Source of the DNA: Steromphala cineraria
Lineage: Eukaryota; Mollusca; Gastropoda; Trochida; Trochidae
Direction: 5' to 3'
Assembly: GCA_916613615.1 (NCBI GenBank)
Contig: OU744732.1
Coordinates: forward strand, 30,576,673 to 30,640,672
DNA: 64,000 nucleotides
Each line of letters starts with the position of its first letter. The stretch's first letter is position 1. The notes under the pieces are model-generated. The model was not told where the DNA came from. It did no database searches and saw nothing but the letters and a program-made list of their open reading frames with translations. A program made the translations under genes and the position numbers. Below, one piece after another: positions 23,482-34,930 of this stretch.

Positions 23482-23759
23482 TCAGACTCGGGGCGTTTTA
23501 CCTTTACCTACAAAATAGATTTGAAATGAACCTTTCATCAATAACAAGTTTAGCATGTGCGATTCCAACAGATCAAGGAGTGTCTCTTTAGTAAAAATTT
23601 GGTTGAGTGACCCCTTTTTGGGGATAATGAAGTCACCTTGAGTTGGAGGTTTGTTGAGAGATTTGACAGTGATAGCGACCAGCACCAACACAACGACGAC
23701 CACGCCCATCCCCACTATAACGCCGGCAAGCACGATGATCGGTGTGGTATAGCGGGACC
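23482..23759 (-). CDS. Ig receptor exon 4 (transmembrane helix and tail)
   Basis: A CTACAG acceptor precedes 23759. The frame continues through a ~25-residue hydrophobic helix into a tail containing KSLNKPPTQGDF and ends with TGA at 23484-23482. GTAAAG- and GTGACT-like donors inside the tail mean the true C-terminus could be further downstream. No AATAAA was seen just beyond the stop. Confidence 0.7.
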
Positions 23760-26700
23760 CTGTAGGGAGATATGAGTTTTATAATGTTAGTTTGTTTCAC
23801 CTTCATACAGGAAGTTTGTCCTTGTCCTCAATATATTCAATTGAGCTGACAAATGTATATGTTTAAAACAACCGATCTTTTGCTTATGTCGGGTTCGTAT
23901 GGTCTTCATAAATACAAACTTTTAATTGACGAAATCTAGAGGAGGATCTTAATTCTAAAATTCCGCTTTCCTTAGATTTTGATTGCAGTGTATTCAGTAT
24001 AGACGAATCGTATCACTATATTACTTCATATGTCCGTTAAAAACCATTTCAGAATCTATAAAGGAGGTTTTCATATTACAAGAAAACTGTATGCATCAGT
24101 ACAACTTGAAATAGACTTACACTTTAACTATGAAATGGTCATTATATATCTTAAATTTGATTTGTTTAAATGAAATGAAAAGGAGACTAAACTTTCTTTA
24201 TTTTAAGAAACTGAGCTCTCAATTCGCTTATAGTCTTGGTTAGGCCTTTATGTTATGTAAGGGTCTAGCTGAGAGATTAAGTTTGAAATAATGACGCACC
24301 GCTTTCGTCCAGATGGATGGTCAATTGGTCACTGTATCGTGGATCACCGAGCACAGAGCATCTGATTATCCGACCTTGATCTGCCTCCGTGACCTTATGG
24401 GTCAAGGTCGAAGACGATTCCAATTCACACGTGCTGGTGGGTGCCGGGGAGGGTCTGACGTTTGTTATATTCCTGCTGTAAGGATATTTCTCCCATGACG
24501 ATATATTCTCTGACGTCCGCCATTCCCAGATCCAAAGTTGTCTGTCCGAGGGAGGATGGCTGCCAACTCGACCGCTACACTTTAATCGAAGGTCAAGGCC
24601 GACATTGAAACTTGAACCATGCGGGGTAACTCTCATGAACGGTATTTCCGGGTCAGCTATTAGAAAATAAGGACATGTAAATTTTAACTATTCAATTATA
24701 GCAACGGTGAGACAACTGTTCACTTAATCGGTAATGGGCATATCTTAATAAAGAACAATTATGCCATAGAACATTGAGAAATAAATGTTCAGAAATACAA
24801 AAGTGCTTACACGTTAGAGCCGCAATAAATATATCACACTAAACTATACATTTAACACAGGTGACACCATCGCTTTTAACAGGTAGGTCTGATAAGGACA
24901 TTAGAATTGTTTTCAATAAAAGAGTGACGGACGTTTGACGATTAAAATGCCGTGGTCATCTAGCAAAGAGAGGAACCAAACGCCGATAAATCCATTACAA
25001 CCAAACAAAGATAGTTTGTAAACAAGGCAAGGTAAAATCAAGTCATTGTTTTAAAATCTTATTTTTTGCCTTGAAGAAATGAACTTCTTACCTCTGATTG
25101 TGACATTCTTCCTGTCAACTCGCCTATAGTCTTTTCCTCTCACTACTGTCTTACAATAATACACAGCTGCATCCCTACACTGCAGCTGATACAGCTCCAG
25201 CTGTATGTAACCTCCGCGAATGGTCACCTGACCTTTGGTACTGCTTCTACTCCTGATGGACTCGTCTTCAAGAACAGGTGCTTGGTCGCTCAGGCCAACT
25301 CTCACCAAGTCTCGCGAGACTCCGGGGGATACCATCTTCCCGACCACTAGTTTCTGAATGTTCTCGTGTTCTGGCTGTATACACGTGATAAGTAGTCGGG
25401 TAGTCCTGTCGTTCCCTCGTAGGACAATTTGCCTTGGTTCTGTTTTAAGTGTTGGGTAGAAGCCAGCGACTGTTTTGGATAAAGAAAAATAATTGACAAC
25501 ATACCTTTATCTTGATACAATAATGTACTTCAAACAGTTTTAGGATATGCAAACATTAAAAACGTTTTCATGTCTTTTTCCATCTTCCTACGCAGAGCCT
25601 AAAAGGCCAGTTTCCAAACTGTCATTTTATGCCTTGCTGCAGAGACTTTACTTTTCTGTGCTGCTATAGTGCCCCTACAGAGTAGAGAGCAAGCACAGAA
25701 AACTCAAGGCTATGCAGCAAGGCATAAAATGACAGTTTGGAAACTGGCCTTTTAGGCTCTGCGTAGGAAGATGGTCTTTTTCTAACACTCTGACTCTCAA
25801 AACAAATAAAATAAACCTTTAGAATATGGTAGTTGAAAACATACTTGAACTTGTAGTCTTTGAAGTATTTTGAAGAGGTATACATTAGAACAGCAAGGTA
25901 ATCAGGGGAATAACTTCTTAACTCTGTAAGAAAGCGATGGTGTAATTGCTTACAAAATGTATAAATATTTAGTAAAGTTAATCAGAGAAACTAAATACAA
26001 CTCGGATTACTTTTCCTTAATATCGGTTACGTGTTTCTTTTTGTTACAGTAAATTAACATCGAGCCAAATGACATTTTGAAACATTTCGACAGAAGTTGT
26101 AACGGCACTACTTTTATATAAAAAATGACTACAGCTGCGTATCTTAAGTTTGTTCACTTACCTTCGTATTCTAGTGCAAATATCATGTAATTTGTAACGT
26201 CTTTGAGACATCATATCATTGTGAAAAGGAAACCAATAATGATGAAATTTCACTGCATAAGTTAAGATTCAGTTTCCGTTGACATATTCGTATGTCATAC
26301 AGCAGCAGATAGCTGTAACAAATTTGGCAGGCCATTGAAATAACCAGGGGTCAACATTTTGAAAACACCGATTTCGATTTTGCTCTACAAAATCCTTCAT
26401 AATTAATCAACAGCTTTAGATCTTAATCTTATGTGTTCCTTTGCGCTAAGGCAACGTAACTGTGCTGATTTTTTCCCTACAAAATTTGCATGGATGATTT
26501 TAATGGAAATTTAAGAAAATCCGAATTTCACAATAATGACCCCATATGTATATTTTACAATGCCAAATATCGACAATCAGCACCAGTGACGAAACGATCC
26601 CGAAATATGGTTTAGGAATGGTTATTTTACACATTGACAATTGATGATTTTCTGTAAGTGGTCATGGAGTTGTTTTATGAATGTCAAAACGAAACCCAAA

Positions 26701-28481
26701 TTACATGATATTTGCACTAAGATCACAAGCAGGTGAACAAACTTTTGGTATGCAGCTGTATAGCTCTTATGTCAAAACTGTGCAATAAACCTTTCGAAGC
26801 ATTGGTAAAAATAAACCGTGTATAGGAAGTTGAAGTGCAAAGTGCATTTTCAGAAGTAATAAGGAACGAATAGAATGTTAGAATTTCATTTTCTTTTTCA
26901 GATTATAATCACACGATTTAAGAATTATTAAGTTTGTGTTGTTCCATAAAATCACCACTTCTCTTCGACCTAGTGTGATATTTACTGTTTATATAATCAA
27001 AATCAGTAACATTCATCATTAGGTAATAATTGGAGATTTTGAGAATTTACGTTTCCAAAAAACAGTGATTTTCTTGGAAAATGTAGTAGCTAATCACGTG
27101 ATATGAAAGCAATATTGACATTATAACAAACATTTTGTTAATCCCAAAATTCCACATGATGAAGAATAATCAATTATTTCAAAACGTCTTGACTTTATAC
27201 AATAAACAATCAGAATATCTTGCTGTTGCTATAATTTGATTTATTGACTACAAAGTCTTGATCTTCCTTAAAATTTTGAAATAGGGCTTTTTATTTTCAT
27301 CGATCATTATGTGCCCATTTCAACTTTTTGATATTTTAATTGTTTAAGCAATTCTTTAGAAATCAATGAAAGGAACATTGAAAAAACATTCTTGTGTAGA
27401 ATTCATATATATGAAATGATTTGTATAGGTTTTAATGAATCTTTTTCACCACCCGAATCGGGTTTTAATTAAGATTCATAGTCATGCATAGTATTTACAA
27501 AATATTCCCAATTGAGTAATTGATAAGAAATAGTAAATCAGTAAATGATTAATAAAACCATAGCGGAGATTTACTTCCATGAATCTATGAATTTACGTCC
27601 AATTTATCCTCAAAATTGAAAGAGTTTATTTTGGTATTTAGTAATGTGGTATTTGAAGTGACTGTAATTGGCAAAGCAAATGTTACATCAACACTTCAAA
27701 CACTTATCATAGTCAATACAAATAATCAAAATCCATAATTTTATCTGGAACATTTTGTACAATTTGTTATGTAGTTATTCAGTTATAGGGTTTTAATTGG
27801 GCTATTTGGAAACTATAGCAAATACAACACTTCGAATATAGTAAACACAAACGATGAAACCAACTAAAATTCATGTTTTTAAACCGTATATATCCTTAAA
27901 AGTGAAATAAGTTTGTTATAAAAAGTGTGGTTTGTCATTCAATATCTAAGAACATACTGAATTTTAATTATTATAGGTGAAACTTAAGATTGTAAACAAA
28001 TGACTTTCAACCTTAATACTTCTTATAGTTGAAGAAGATGAAGGCAATATTATGGATATACAACTTCTTTATTCAGGTTTGCGACGTTTCGACATAGATA
28101 CTAATGTCGTTATATAATGCAGGTGATACAGTGATTTAGTATCTATGTCGAAACGTCGCAAACTTGAATAAAGAAGTTGTATATCCATAATATTGCCTTC
28201 ATCTTCTTCATCATCGCAACTTCTAGAATGCCCATCAAAGAAGACTTCTTATAGTTACCAATTTTAGTAAAAACGATGAAAGCAGCCAACATAAATGATT
28301 GTGTGGCCTAAAAATGAAATAATCTAGAGATTTGGCATGGTGCTAAGTTATGACAAAAATAATTATATTTATGGCAGAGTTATTTTAATATAAAAATAAA
28401 ATAACCAATACAACACTTCTAACACTTACCAAGATCTGTACAAACGACGAAAAGAGCTAAAATCAGCGATTTTATGTCCAT
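23482..28481 (-). CDS. Two-Ig-domain type I transmembrane protein, four coding exons
   Basis: On the minus strand, exons 28481-28430, 25469-25092, 24656-24300 and 23759-23482 join into a 354-residue protein; all three introns are phase 1 with GT-AG ends. Phase-1 symmetric exons are typical of Ig-domain genes. Order: signal peptide (residues 1-17, MDIKSLILALFVVCTDL); a V-set-like domain with a B-strand Cys in LLITC and an F-strand Cys in DAAVYYC; a second Ig domain with LRLKC, a WIWEW core and IIRCSV; a membrane helix in PIIVLAGVIVGMGVVVVVLV; and a cytoplasmic tail of about 55 residues without a clear ITAM or ITIM. NVTI, NITN and NISS are possible N-glycosylation sites. It is probably a cell-surface adhesion or recognition protein; invertebrates have many lineage-specific members and I recognise no ortholog. 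An undetected middle exon or alternative 3' exon is possible. Confidence 0.8.
24300..24656 (-). CDS. Ig receptor exon 3 (second Ig domain)
   Basis: 357 bp, phase 1 to phase 1. The acceptor TAATAG precedes 24656 and the donor GTGCGT follows 24300. The domain has Cys-Trp-Cys spacing, two N-glycosylation sequons and a Pro/Ser-rich loop; EADQGRIIRC resembles the D-x-G-x-Y-x-C F-strand of C2-type domains with Ile in place of Tyr. Confidence 0.85.
25092..25469 (-). CDS. Ig receptor exon 2 (V-set-like domain)
   Basis: 378 bp, phase 1 to phase 1. The acceptor is AAACAG before 25469 and the donor GTAAGA after 25092. It encodes one complete Ig domain with the paired cysteines and the DxAxYYC motif typical of V-type folds. 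Confidence 0.85.
25580..25774. mobile_element. Near-perfect 195-bp fold-back, family B copy 1
   Basis: Arms start CCATCTTCCTACGCAGAGCC and include GGCCAGTTTCCAAACTGTCA; the inverse ends GATGG. The direct repeat TCTTTTT lies on both sides (25573-25579, 25775-25781), which suits an element making 7-8 bp duplications. It lies in intron 1 of the Ig gene. Confidence 0.75.
26129..26763. mobile_element. Non-coding element with ~65-bp inverted ends
   Basis: Left CTACAGCTGCGTATCTTAAG through TGCAAATATCATGTAATTTG is mirrored at the right by AAATTACATGATATTTGCAC through ATGCAGCTGTATAG. About 635 bp, no ORF, in Ig gene intron 1. Confidence 0.6.
27650..28430 (-). repeat. Tandem ghost copies of Ig receptor exon 1
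   Basis: Minus-strand copies near 27680-27745, 27825-27890 and 28250-28310 match the signal-peptide exon and its donor flank (CGTTTGT and AGAAGTGTTG blocks). The copy at 28250-28310 keeps a GTAACT donor; the 27.68 kb copy has GA in place of GT. A fold-back element (28031-28243) is inserted in the array. Confidence 0.65.
28031..28243. mobile_element. Fold-back with 13-bp target duplication, Penelope-like ends
   Basis: Long inverted arms contain GGATATACAACTTCTTTATT and GCGACGTTTCGACATAGATA. The direct repeat ACTTCTTATAGTT (28018-28030 and 28244-28256) marks the target. The right end has an extra ~30 bases, so the ends are asymmetric. A duplication of odd length and CGAAACGTC motifs recall Penelope-like retroelements; this class is inferred. 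Confidence 0.65.
28430..28481 (-). CDS. Ig receptor exon 1 (start codon and signal peptide)
   Basis: ATG is at 28481-28479, followed by 17 hydrophobic codons, then G at 28430 and a GTAAGTG donor. The phase-1 end matches the acceptor at 25469. Three decayed copies of this exon and its donor flank lie in the adjacent intron (27.65-28.32 kb). Confidence 0.72.
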
Positions 28482-30359
28482 TTTATCCGTTTAAATGAAA
28501 AGATTTCCTTATCAAGAGTGCCTCGACTATTACTGCACACTAAACAATGGTTTTCCTCTGCCTCTTTATTGGTGTTGTTAACTACTCGTGTACAATAAAC
28601 ACGCTGCTATCTGGACCGTACACAACACTTTGTGTAAATTTTATCATGACACTCCTTGACCTGACAGTGTAACAAGCTTCAAATATGTCATTCATTTAAA
28701 TTTATTTTCATTTTGTTCGTAGGTGTTTTTTTAAATTTGAAAATTGTTTAATTCTGGATATACTATAATCTTATCAGTAAATCTTCAGAAATTCTGTTAT
28801 AGGTTGAGATCAAATGTCAAATATTCGATATATTGCCATGCATTATTACGTTATATATGATGTTGAGAGATATCGTCAACGCATTTAATCGTAGAAAACA
28901 GTAGTTTTTTGTCTTCGTGGTATGTTAGAAGTTGGAATGACAATAAGGAAGAGGAATGTATTGATGACAACTTCTTTATTCATGTAATGCGACGTTTAAC
29001 AGTAAAAGGTTTTTATGTCTACCTGAAATGATAAGCCGAAACCTTTTGCGGCCATTTTAATGTAAATACCTTTGATAATTTGAGTTCTACACCTTGGTAA
29101 TTCGTATAATAAGTTTATTTGAAAAGGCCTATATTATTCCTTAGAACAAAATGTTACAGTACCTACAGTATCTAGAATTCTCAGAGTTTCCATGAGTCTT
29201 TAATCTTAGGTCAAAGATAGAAAAAAAATGTGATTAAGCCTATGTGTAAATGAAGAATTTTTCATATTTAATTCATTTCCCAGTAGACCTAAAAGTCGGG
29301 AACCTTGCAAAGTAATTAAATGTCCTTTTACAGGATTGTTTATTGTTTAATTATTTGAGGAATTGTATTTGTATGCATTTGTATTCAAGTAGTTTCATAA
29401 GAAAGGTTTGAGTTGAGACTGAACCGAAAATGCCTCCCTGTCTAACTCGTGATATATGTACATTCTCACATTATGAGAAACAATAACATGTATTAACCTC
29501 TGATCGGAAATAAACAATACATGTAACTCTGTTGGGTTGGTTGAATATATACTCCTCGCACACAAAAATAAGCAACTTGTGAAATTTGTAACACAAGCAT
29601 TTTGCATGTTTTAATCCCATGTAATCAATTATCTGAATAAGGTTTATTTATCCTAACTATACTATAATCCAAAATAAACGTCCCCTTTTGTTTTTTCACA
29701 CACATCAAAAATCACGAAAGATAATTAAAAAATGACACCATTCTTATATATATGCCAAGGCACTATCTGAAGAAACACATCGCTTTAACGCACAAAATGC
29801 AGTGGTTAAGGTAAAAAAATATTGTTTTGTTATATTTTTTGTTCTATCGAGAATCGAGAATCAAATAAAGAAGGGACGTTTCTTTTGGATTTTAGTTTAT
29901 TTCGCTGCGTATACATTATTTCCCGATGCATGGCTTACTAAGAATGATATCCATTTATTTCTGAAAAATGTTCGTGTTGCGTATTTTTGTGTGAGGAGTA
30001 TAACTACCTTAGCAACTCTTTGACATAACAACGTCAAAGTACTTTACTGCGCATGCGAGGCTGTGTAACCCCTTTGTCCTATTGAGATTGCATGGTGGTG
30101 GCAGTTGTTTTTACTGAGTCATTTATTTGATTGTCTCTCCAATTTTGTATAAACGTTTTTAGTAAAACTATGTCGTATTATAGCTTTAAGTGAAGTATTA
30201 TATGATATGACTATTCGATGCGTTATCGAGAGAAGACCGCACACAAATAAGTTAGAGGGGCATTTTATGTGCGCCTCAATTATATTTTCTTTCAGAGTCT
30301 GTCTTTCAAACGTACATTCTTAAAATGATTTGCAGAAGTCAAATACTTACAAAAAGCAG
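28482..30359. other. 5' flank of the Ig gene
   Basis: Likely contains its promoter just above 28481. The only structured item seen is the repeat end at 28.97 kb; a GCGCATGCG NRF1-like site lies near 30050. Confidence 0.4.
28966..29056 (+). mobile_element. Solo end of the AACTTCTTTATT repeat family
   Basis: ACAACTTCTTTATTCATG, TGCGACGTTTAACAG and AAAAGGTTTTTATG blocks in the same order as at 11.1 kb, upstream of the Ig gene. Confidence 0.5.
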
Positions 30360-30686
30360 AGTCTTAATGTACCATATATGATTGTGACAGGATTTCTGAA
30401 AAATAACTTTTTCTTTTTCTCTTAAAAATTTAAGAAATTGGAATTTCAAAAATATGACCCAATGTGTCATTTGTCTATGCCAAAAATGAAAACTCTGAAG
30501 TTGCGAAAAGGCATGTGCAATGCCAATATATTGTTTGAGATTGACTATTTAACATATGGTCAATTGAGGATCCTTTGTCAACGCTGTTGCAGTTAACTGA
30601 TTGACTTAAAACGGTAACCAAATTACATGATATTTTCGCTAAGATGCACTACTAAGTGAACAAAGTTAAGGTGTGCAGCTATATGG
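30360..30686 (+). mobile_element. Truncated copy of the 26.1 kb element (right half)
   Basis: Shares GAATTTCAAAAATATGACCC-like and CAAATTACATGATATTT blocks and ends AAGGTGTGCAGCTATAT. The left part is absent. Confidence 0.5.
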
Positions 30687-30774
30687 TAACTCGAAGGAGG
30701 AAATGTTTGTACCGAGCAAGGAAGGTATAATCACATTGTATAAACTGAAATTAAAAAGGAAACATTAGTTATAC

Positions 30775-31144
30775 TTAAAGGGGCAGTAGCACGTTGGGAT
30801 ATAAGGAGATGTCAGGAAAATGAAAATAAATTGTTCCAATTGAAAGACAATGTATTTAAACTAAACGGAGCAGTAATAATTCAAATATATAACATAAAGT
30901 TTAGCCATGCGATTCATTTTTTCTTACACAAAATGAATTAAAGGTGTTCACAAAAAATGGCCGCCAATGGATTTATGTTAATCTTCATACTTTGTCCTCT
31001 GACTATGGATGATTGGCTTGTGTAATGATATTGATGACACTGTCAATATAATACACTTAGCAATAACTTATTATATAATTTATAATTATCAGTGAAATAT
31101 TTAAAATATAAAATTATCAAAAAACGTGCTACTGCCCCTTTAAA
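30775..31144 (+). mobile_element. TTAA-flanked MITE, copy 3
   Basis: Starts TTAAAGGGGCAGTAGCACG and ends CGTGCTACTGCCCCTTTAAA. It has the same orientation and internal blocks as copy 1. About 370 bp. Confidence 0.82.
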
Positions 31145-31888
31145 GGTTAATAGATTCTCAGTTTTCGGGTGCTCTTCTGAGGAAACAAGCTAAAAGTTCT
31201 CTTGAATATTATATCCAGTAAAAACATAACGGTTTCTCTGTTTCAAATTATTTTGTGATTGACTAAATTAAAAAGGTTTAAGTTATTTTTTAACATGATC
31301 TCATATGAGTTTTTCTTTTTATTACATGTTTTCAAAATTATTTAGGAAAATTAATCACAAAATTTTTGATCAAGATGTTATGTCAGTCCTACACCTGTTT
31401 CTAGTTTGTTTGTTGTAAACTTCGGGTCAGCTGTCGTTATATTGTATATGATATAGTTATTGTTAATTTGCATACATTATCATTATCCGCATTCATTACA
31501 TACATGTATATGGAATATTGTTTCAATAGTGTGTTTTGTTCGGAATTCACTGTGAATATTTCATGGAATGAAATGAAATAAAACATTATATTAAGCAATA
31601 TCCAAATGATAAAAAATGAACTTGTTGGTCGATAAAAATACAATGAAAACGAGAAACCCAATAACATCCCAATATGACAATGGGGGCATATCGCCGTGTG
31701 CCAGTGCACTGTTTTTGTCATTTAGCTATGTATGTGTTTATTTAAACATTGCATGACGTTCATTTTACACTTTTACAATACCTGCACTGAATGTAAAGGA
31801 AAAACAAAGGTTTTATTCGACACTTATTGGCATATGAGAACGAACATGAACTGAAGATTGTTCATTGGGCTGACAATGAATGTCTGTG

Positions 31889-32089
31889 TTAAAGGGGGCC
31901 TCCAACTTCTAATTTTTAACTTCCAGTGTTTTATTAGCGAGGCCCCGAGAGGGTCAGAGAGGGCCTCGCTAATAAAACACTGCAGCTGGAAGTAAAAAAT
32001 AGAAGTTGGAGACCCCCTTTATTTTTTTAACTTCCAGTGTTTTATTAGCGAGACCCCGAGAGGGTCGGAGAGGGCCTGACCCCCTTTAA
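31889..32089. mobile_element. Three-armed palindromic element flanked by TTAA
   Basis: The arms AGGGGGCCTCCAACTTCT and their inverse form a hairpin (31890-32020). A third partial arm with the TTTTATTAGCGAG block follows to CCCCCTTTAA at 32089. TTAA at both outer ends resembles the MITE family here, but the inner sequence differs. Confidence 0.65.
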
Positions 32090-32269
32090 TAATTTAAGAA
32101 TTGATGATTTGTCAATTATAGAAAAGGACCCTCACATGAAGGGAAATTGTGACTTGCCTTGCAATAGGTTACATTTAAGCTAATATAACTAAACTGACAC
32201 AATCTTGAAATTGTAAAATGTGCAATCAGTGTTTTTATTTAACGGAATGCCAGAACCCAACTCTCTCAC

Positions 32270-32425
32270 TTGCATTGTAAATACCCACATTCATTGGTCT
32301 CAAGCTGTCTCTGGCCAGTGTTTTCATTCGTCACACCTGGCTCGTTCAGGTAACAATCGTCACAATCCAGTGATTCACAACAATCAACATGCTCTGGGGA
32401 CCAGCTGTAAACAGGTTCAACACAC
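32270..32425 (-). CDS. Candidate orphan exon, cysteine-rich, function unknown
   Basis: On the minus strand, a TATTTCAG acceptor precedes 32425 and a GTGAGA donor follows 32270. The 156-bp interval is open in only one frame (phase 2 to phase 2) and encodes about 51 residues, including CVEPVYSW and DCCESLDCDDC, with eight cysteines. No partner exons were found and the family is not recognised. It may be a chance open frame in the region upstream of 33005. Confidence 0.25.
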
Positions 32426-33004
32426 CTGAAATATACCTACTGTGGCTAATTACAATTCTGACTACGATTTATGGACATTTATGTCTACTGCACAGATGAA
32501 TGGTGACGAACTGTTGTGATGCACGTGTGGACATGCCCTGCTTCCTGTCACACCAGCGAGTATATTCTATTCAGCGAGCTCGATCAGATATAGAATGTAG
32601 CAAACGCTACAGTGTGACACCTGTAAATGTGACAATTGTTATGATTAGTTTCTCACCTGGCCGATGTTTACCTTGCTGTTTTTACACATCATTCTACACG
32701 GAGATTTGTGATAAATTGTGAGTGAAGTGTATTGCAACCAGGACTGCTATATCCTACCGTTGTACGATGAAAAGTCTTGTCAACGTTTCACAATTGAAAC
32801 TGAACTCACAATCTTGAAATTCCTTTGCAAGAAAAGACCTGTGACAAAACCTATGACTTCTTTTCAAATTGACATTTTAATGAATTCATTCATTTGTCGG
32901 ATAACCAGTGAAAGAAGTAACATATTTCCTTACTTAGAAATGTCGAACACATAGATTTGTGACTTTTTTCTGTGCTCTGGATAACATACAGTTTTCAAAG
33001 CACA

Positions 33005-33041
33005 ATGGATGACACATCCGCTGTTGGGGAAAATAGTAGAG
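33005..33041 (+). CDS. Candidate alternative first coding exon of the SLC7A4-like gene
   Basis: ATG in a strong context (A at -3, G at +4) begins 12 codons, MDDTSAVGENSR, plus one base, followed by a consensus GTAAGT donor at 33042. Joined to the acceptor at 55355 the frame continues as E-AAGRSR into the ATG at 55376, giving 656 residues. The required 22.3 kb intron is long but ordinary for animals. The in-frame join has about a one-in-three chance of arising by accident once a donor is picked, so only transcript data could settle it. Confidence 0.4.
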
Positions 33042-34189
33042 GTAAGTACAGTGTATACAACAATAATTTTATTATCTAACTTCTGAACGGCTTATGCACG
33101 GCTGGTCTTCACCTTCACCATTAGCATAACTTTTGAAACATATATCCATTGATACATTTATTTATTTAGCTTCACGTTCATTAATATGATATTTGTTGAT
33201 ATTTGCTGATATTTGTTGATACTTGTTGATGTTGTTCAAACTATAAAAAGATAATGTCATTGATAGTCTAATTACAAAATAAAGTTTCAATATGACACGT
33301 TTACTTTTATCCTTTGTTATCTTGTTGGACGAATTCATTTAAATCATATTTAAGACATAAGGATACAAACGTGTTGTTCAGACAACCTTAACTTTGTTTT
33401 GTGTAGGCCATGTTATGATAGACAATCTGAGCAGCTGATTCAAACATATAAACACTAACTAACTTCTATAAATAATGGTTTAATAACACAATAACGTTAT
33501 ATTAACAATTACTAATTCCAAACTTGTATGACATGTCTACACATGATTTTATTACTGCAGATTCCTTTTTATTTACATTTGATAATGATAACTGTGATCT
33601 GTTGGATGATAAAAGGTTTAACTAATGGTAATAGAGTTCGCACTTATCTCTTTATTAAGAAGTATTAATCTGCTGAAATATACCTCACACACTTTCAAAT
33701 AGGCCAAAACTCAGTATCTTTAGTAAATTTCGTATGATGATAATTAACCTTTACAAATAGAATTAGGCAGATTTTCTCGTCCTGTTGTCCCTTTACAGGT
33801 ACCAATATGTCAATTTTGAAATACTAAAAGTGTTGAGGACGAAATAAATTCTCTAGTCTGTTGTAATTTATATTCTTACTACAGATATGAGTTGTGGTAC
33901 ACTGTAACTGTTTCAGATCCATCTTTTCTCTGGTTATCATCAGTAGACCAATTGATATATCTTATGACAAATGCAATTTATATTTGTCCTAACGTTCATT
34001 TTATGAAAAGAAAAATATAGGTGAATTATATGAAGGTAGCTTTCTGTGACGGGTCCAGATTTCAACTTGAATCTGCAAAAAGATTTAATCTGTATGGATG
34101 AATGTCATTCTGTATAAGAATATGGCATGGGCATTGAAAGGGTTCTGTCTCGTAATAATCAAAATAAAGGAAAATGGGAATATTGTCTG
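33042..34189. other. AT-rich, no gene seen
   Basis: If the first exon at 33005 is real, this begins its 22 kb intron. A tiny GATATTTGTT repeat occurs at 33187-33230. Confidence 0.4.
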
Positions 34190-34930
34190 TGTCACGATAA
34201 CCTTGTAGTTTCTTTCAGCGATCACAGTAATCTGTTTTCATAGAATATAACGTTATTCTCTTTCAGTCCTCTCACGGTTATCATTTTAATGGTATAAATA
34301 ACATAACAACATTTCTAGTCGTAAGAGAGTATTCTAGTGTAGTGGTTTTCATTAGGTTTTAAAATTTCCCTTTAAGTCATTGTACGGTGATCTGGTTTAA
34401 TGGTTTTAATATATTTTAATCATTCCTCACATGCACACGGTTATATTTTTAATGGTTTAGATATCATTTCAAAATATTACCTTTTCGGTCGTTATAGAGT
34501 AATCTTGTAATTTAATCATTCCTCACACGGTTATCTTTTTAATGGATTAAATATCATTTTCAGTCGTTATAGAAAAATCTGGTGTAATGGTTTCATATGG
34601 TTTTAACGCTTTTTTTCTGTCAGTCCTCACATGGTTATCTTTTTAAATGGTGTACGCATAATTTCAGATTAAACCTTTACAATTGTTATCAAATAATCTG
34701 GTGTAGTGGTTTGTATATGGTTTGAGCAATTTTATCTGTCGGTCATACGGTAATTTGGTTTAAAGGTTTAAATATATTTTCAAATATATCTTATAAAATG
34801 TCATAGAATGATATGGTGTGGTGGTTGTCATATGATTACAACGCTATCATTCCTTACACGGTTATCCTCTTTAATGTTTTAAATATCATTTCAAATATGC
34901 TTTTTCAGTCGCTATAGAATAATCTGTAGC
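34190..34930 (+). repeat. Decayed tandem array, first part
   Basis: Diverged units of about 100-130 bp with ACGGTTATCTTTTTAATGG and AATCTGGTGTAATGGTTT landmarks. The array is interrupted at 34.93 kb. Confidence 0.6.

Noticed and set aside
24313..24498. Plus-strand open frame in the Ig region
   Set aside because: It is antisense shadow of Ig receptor exon 3.
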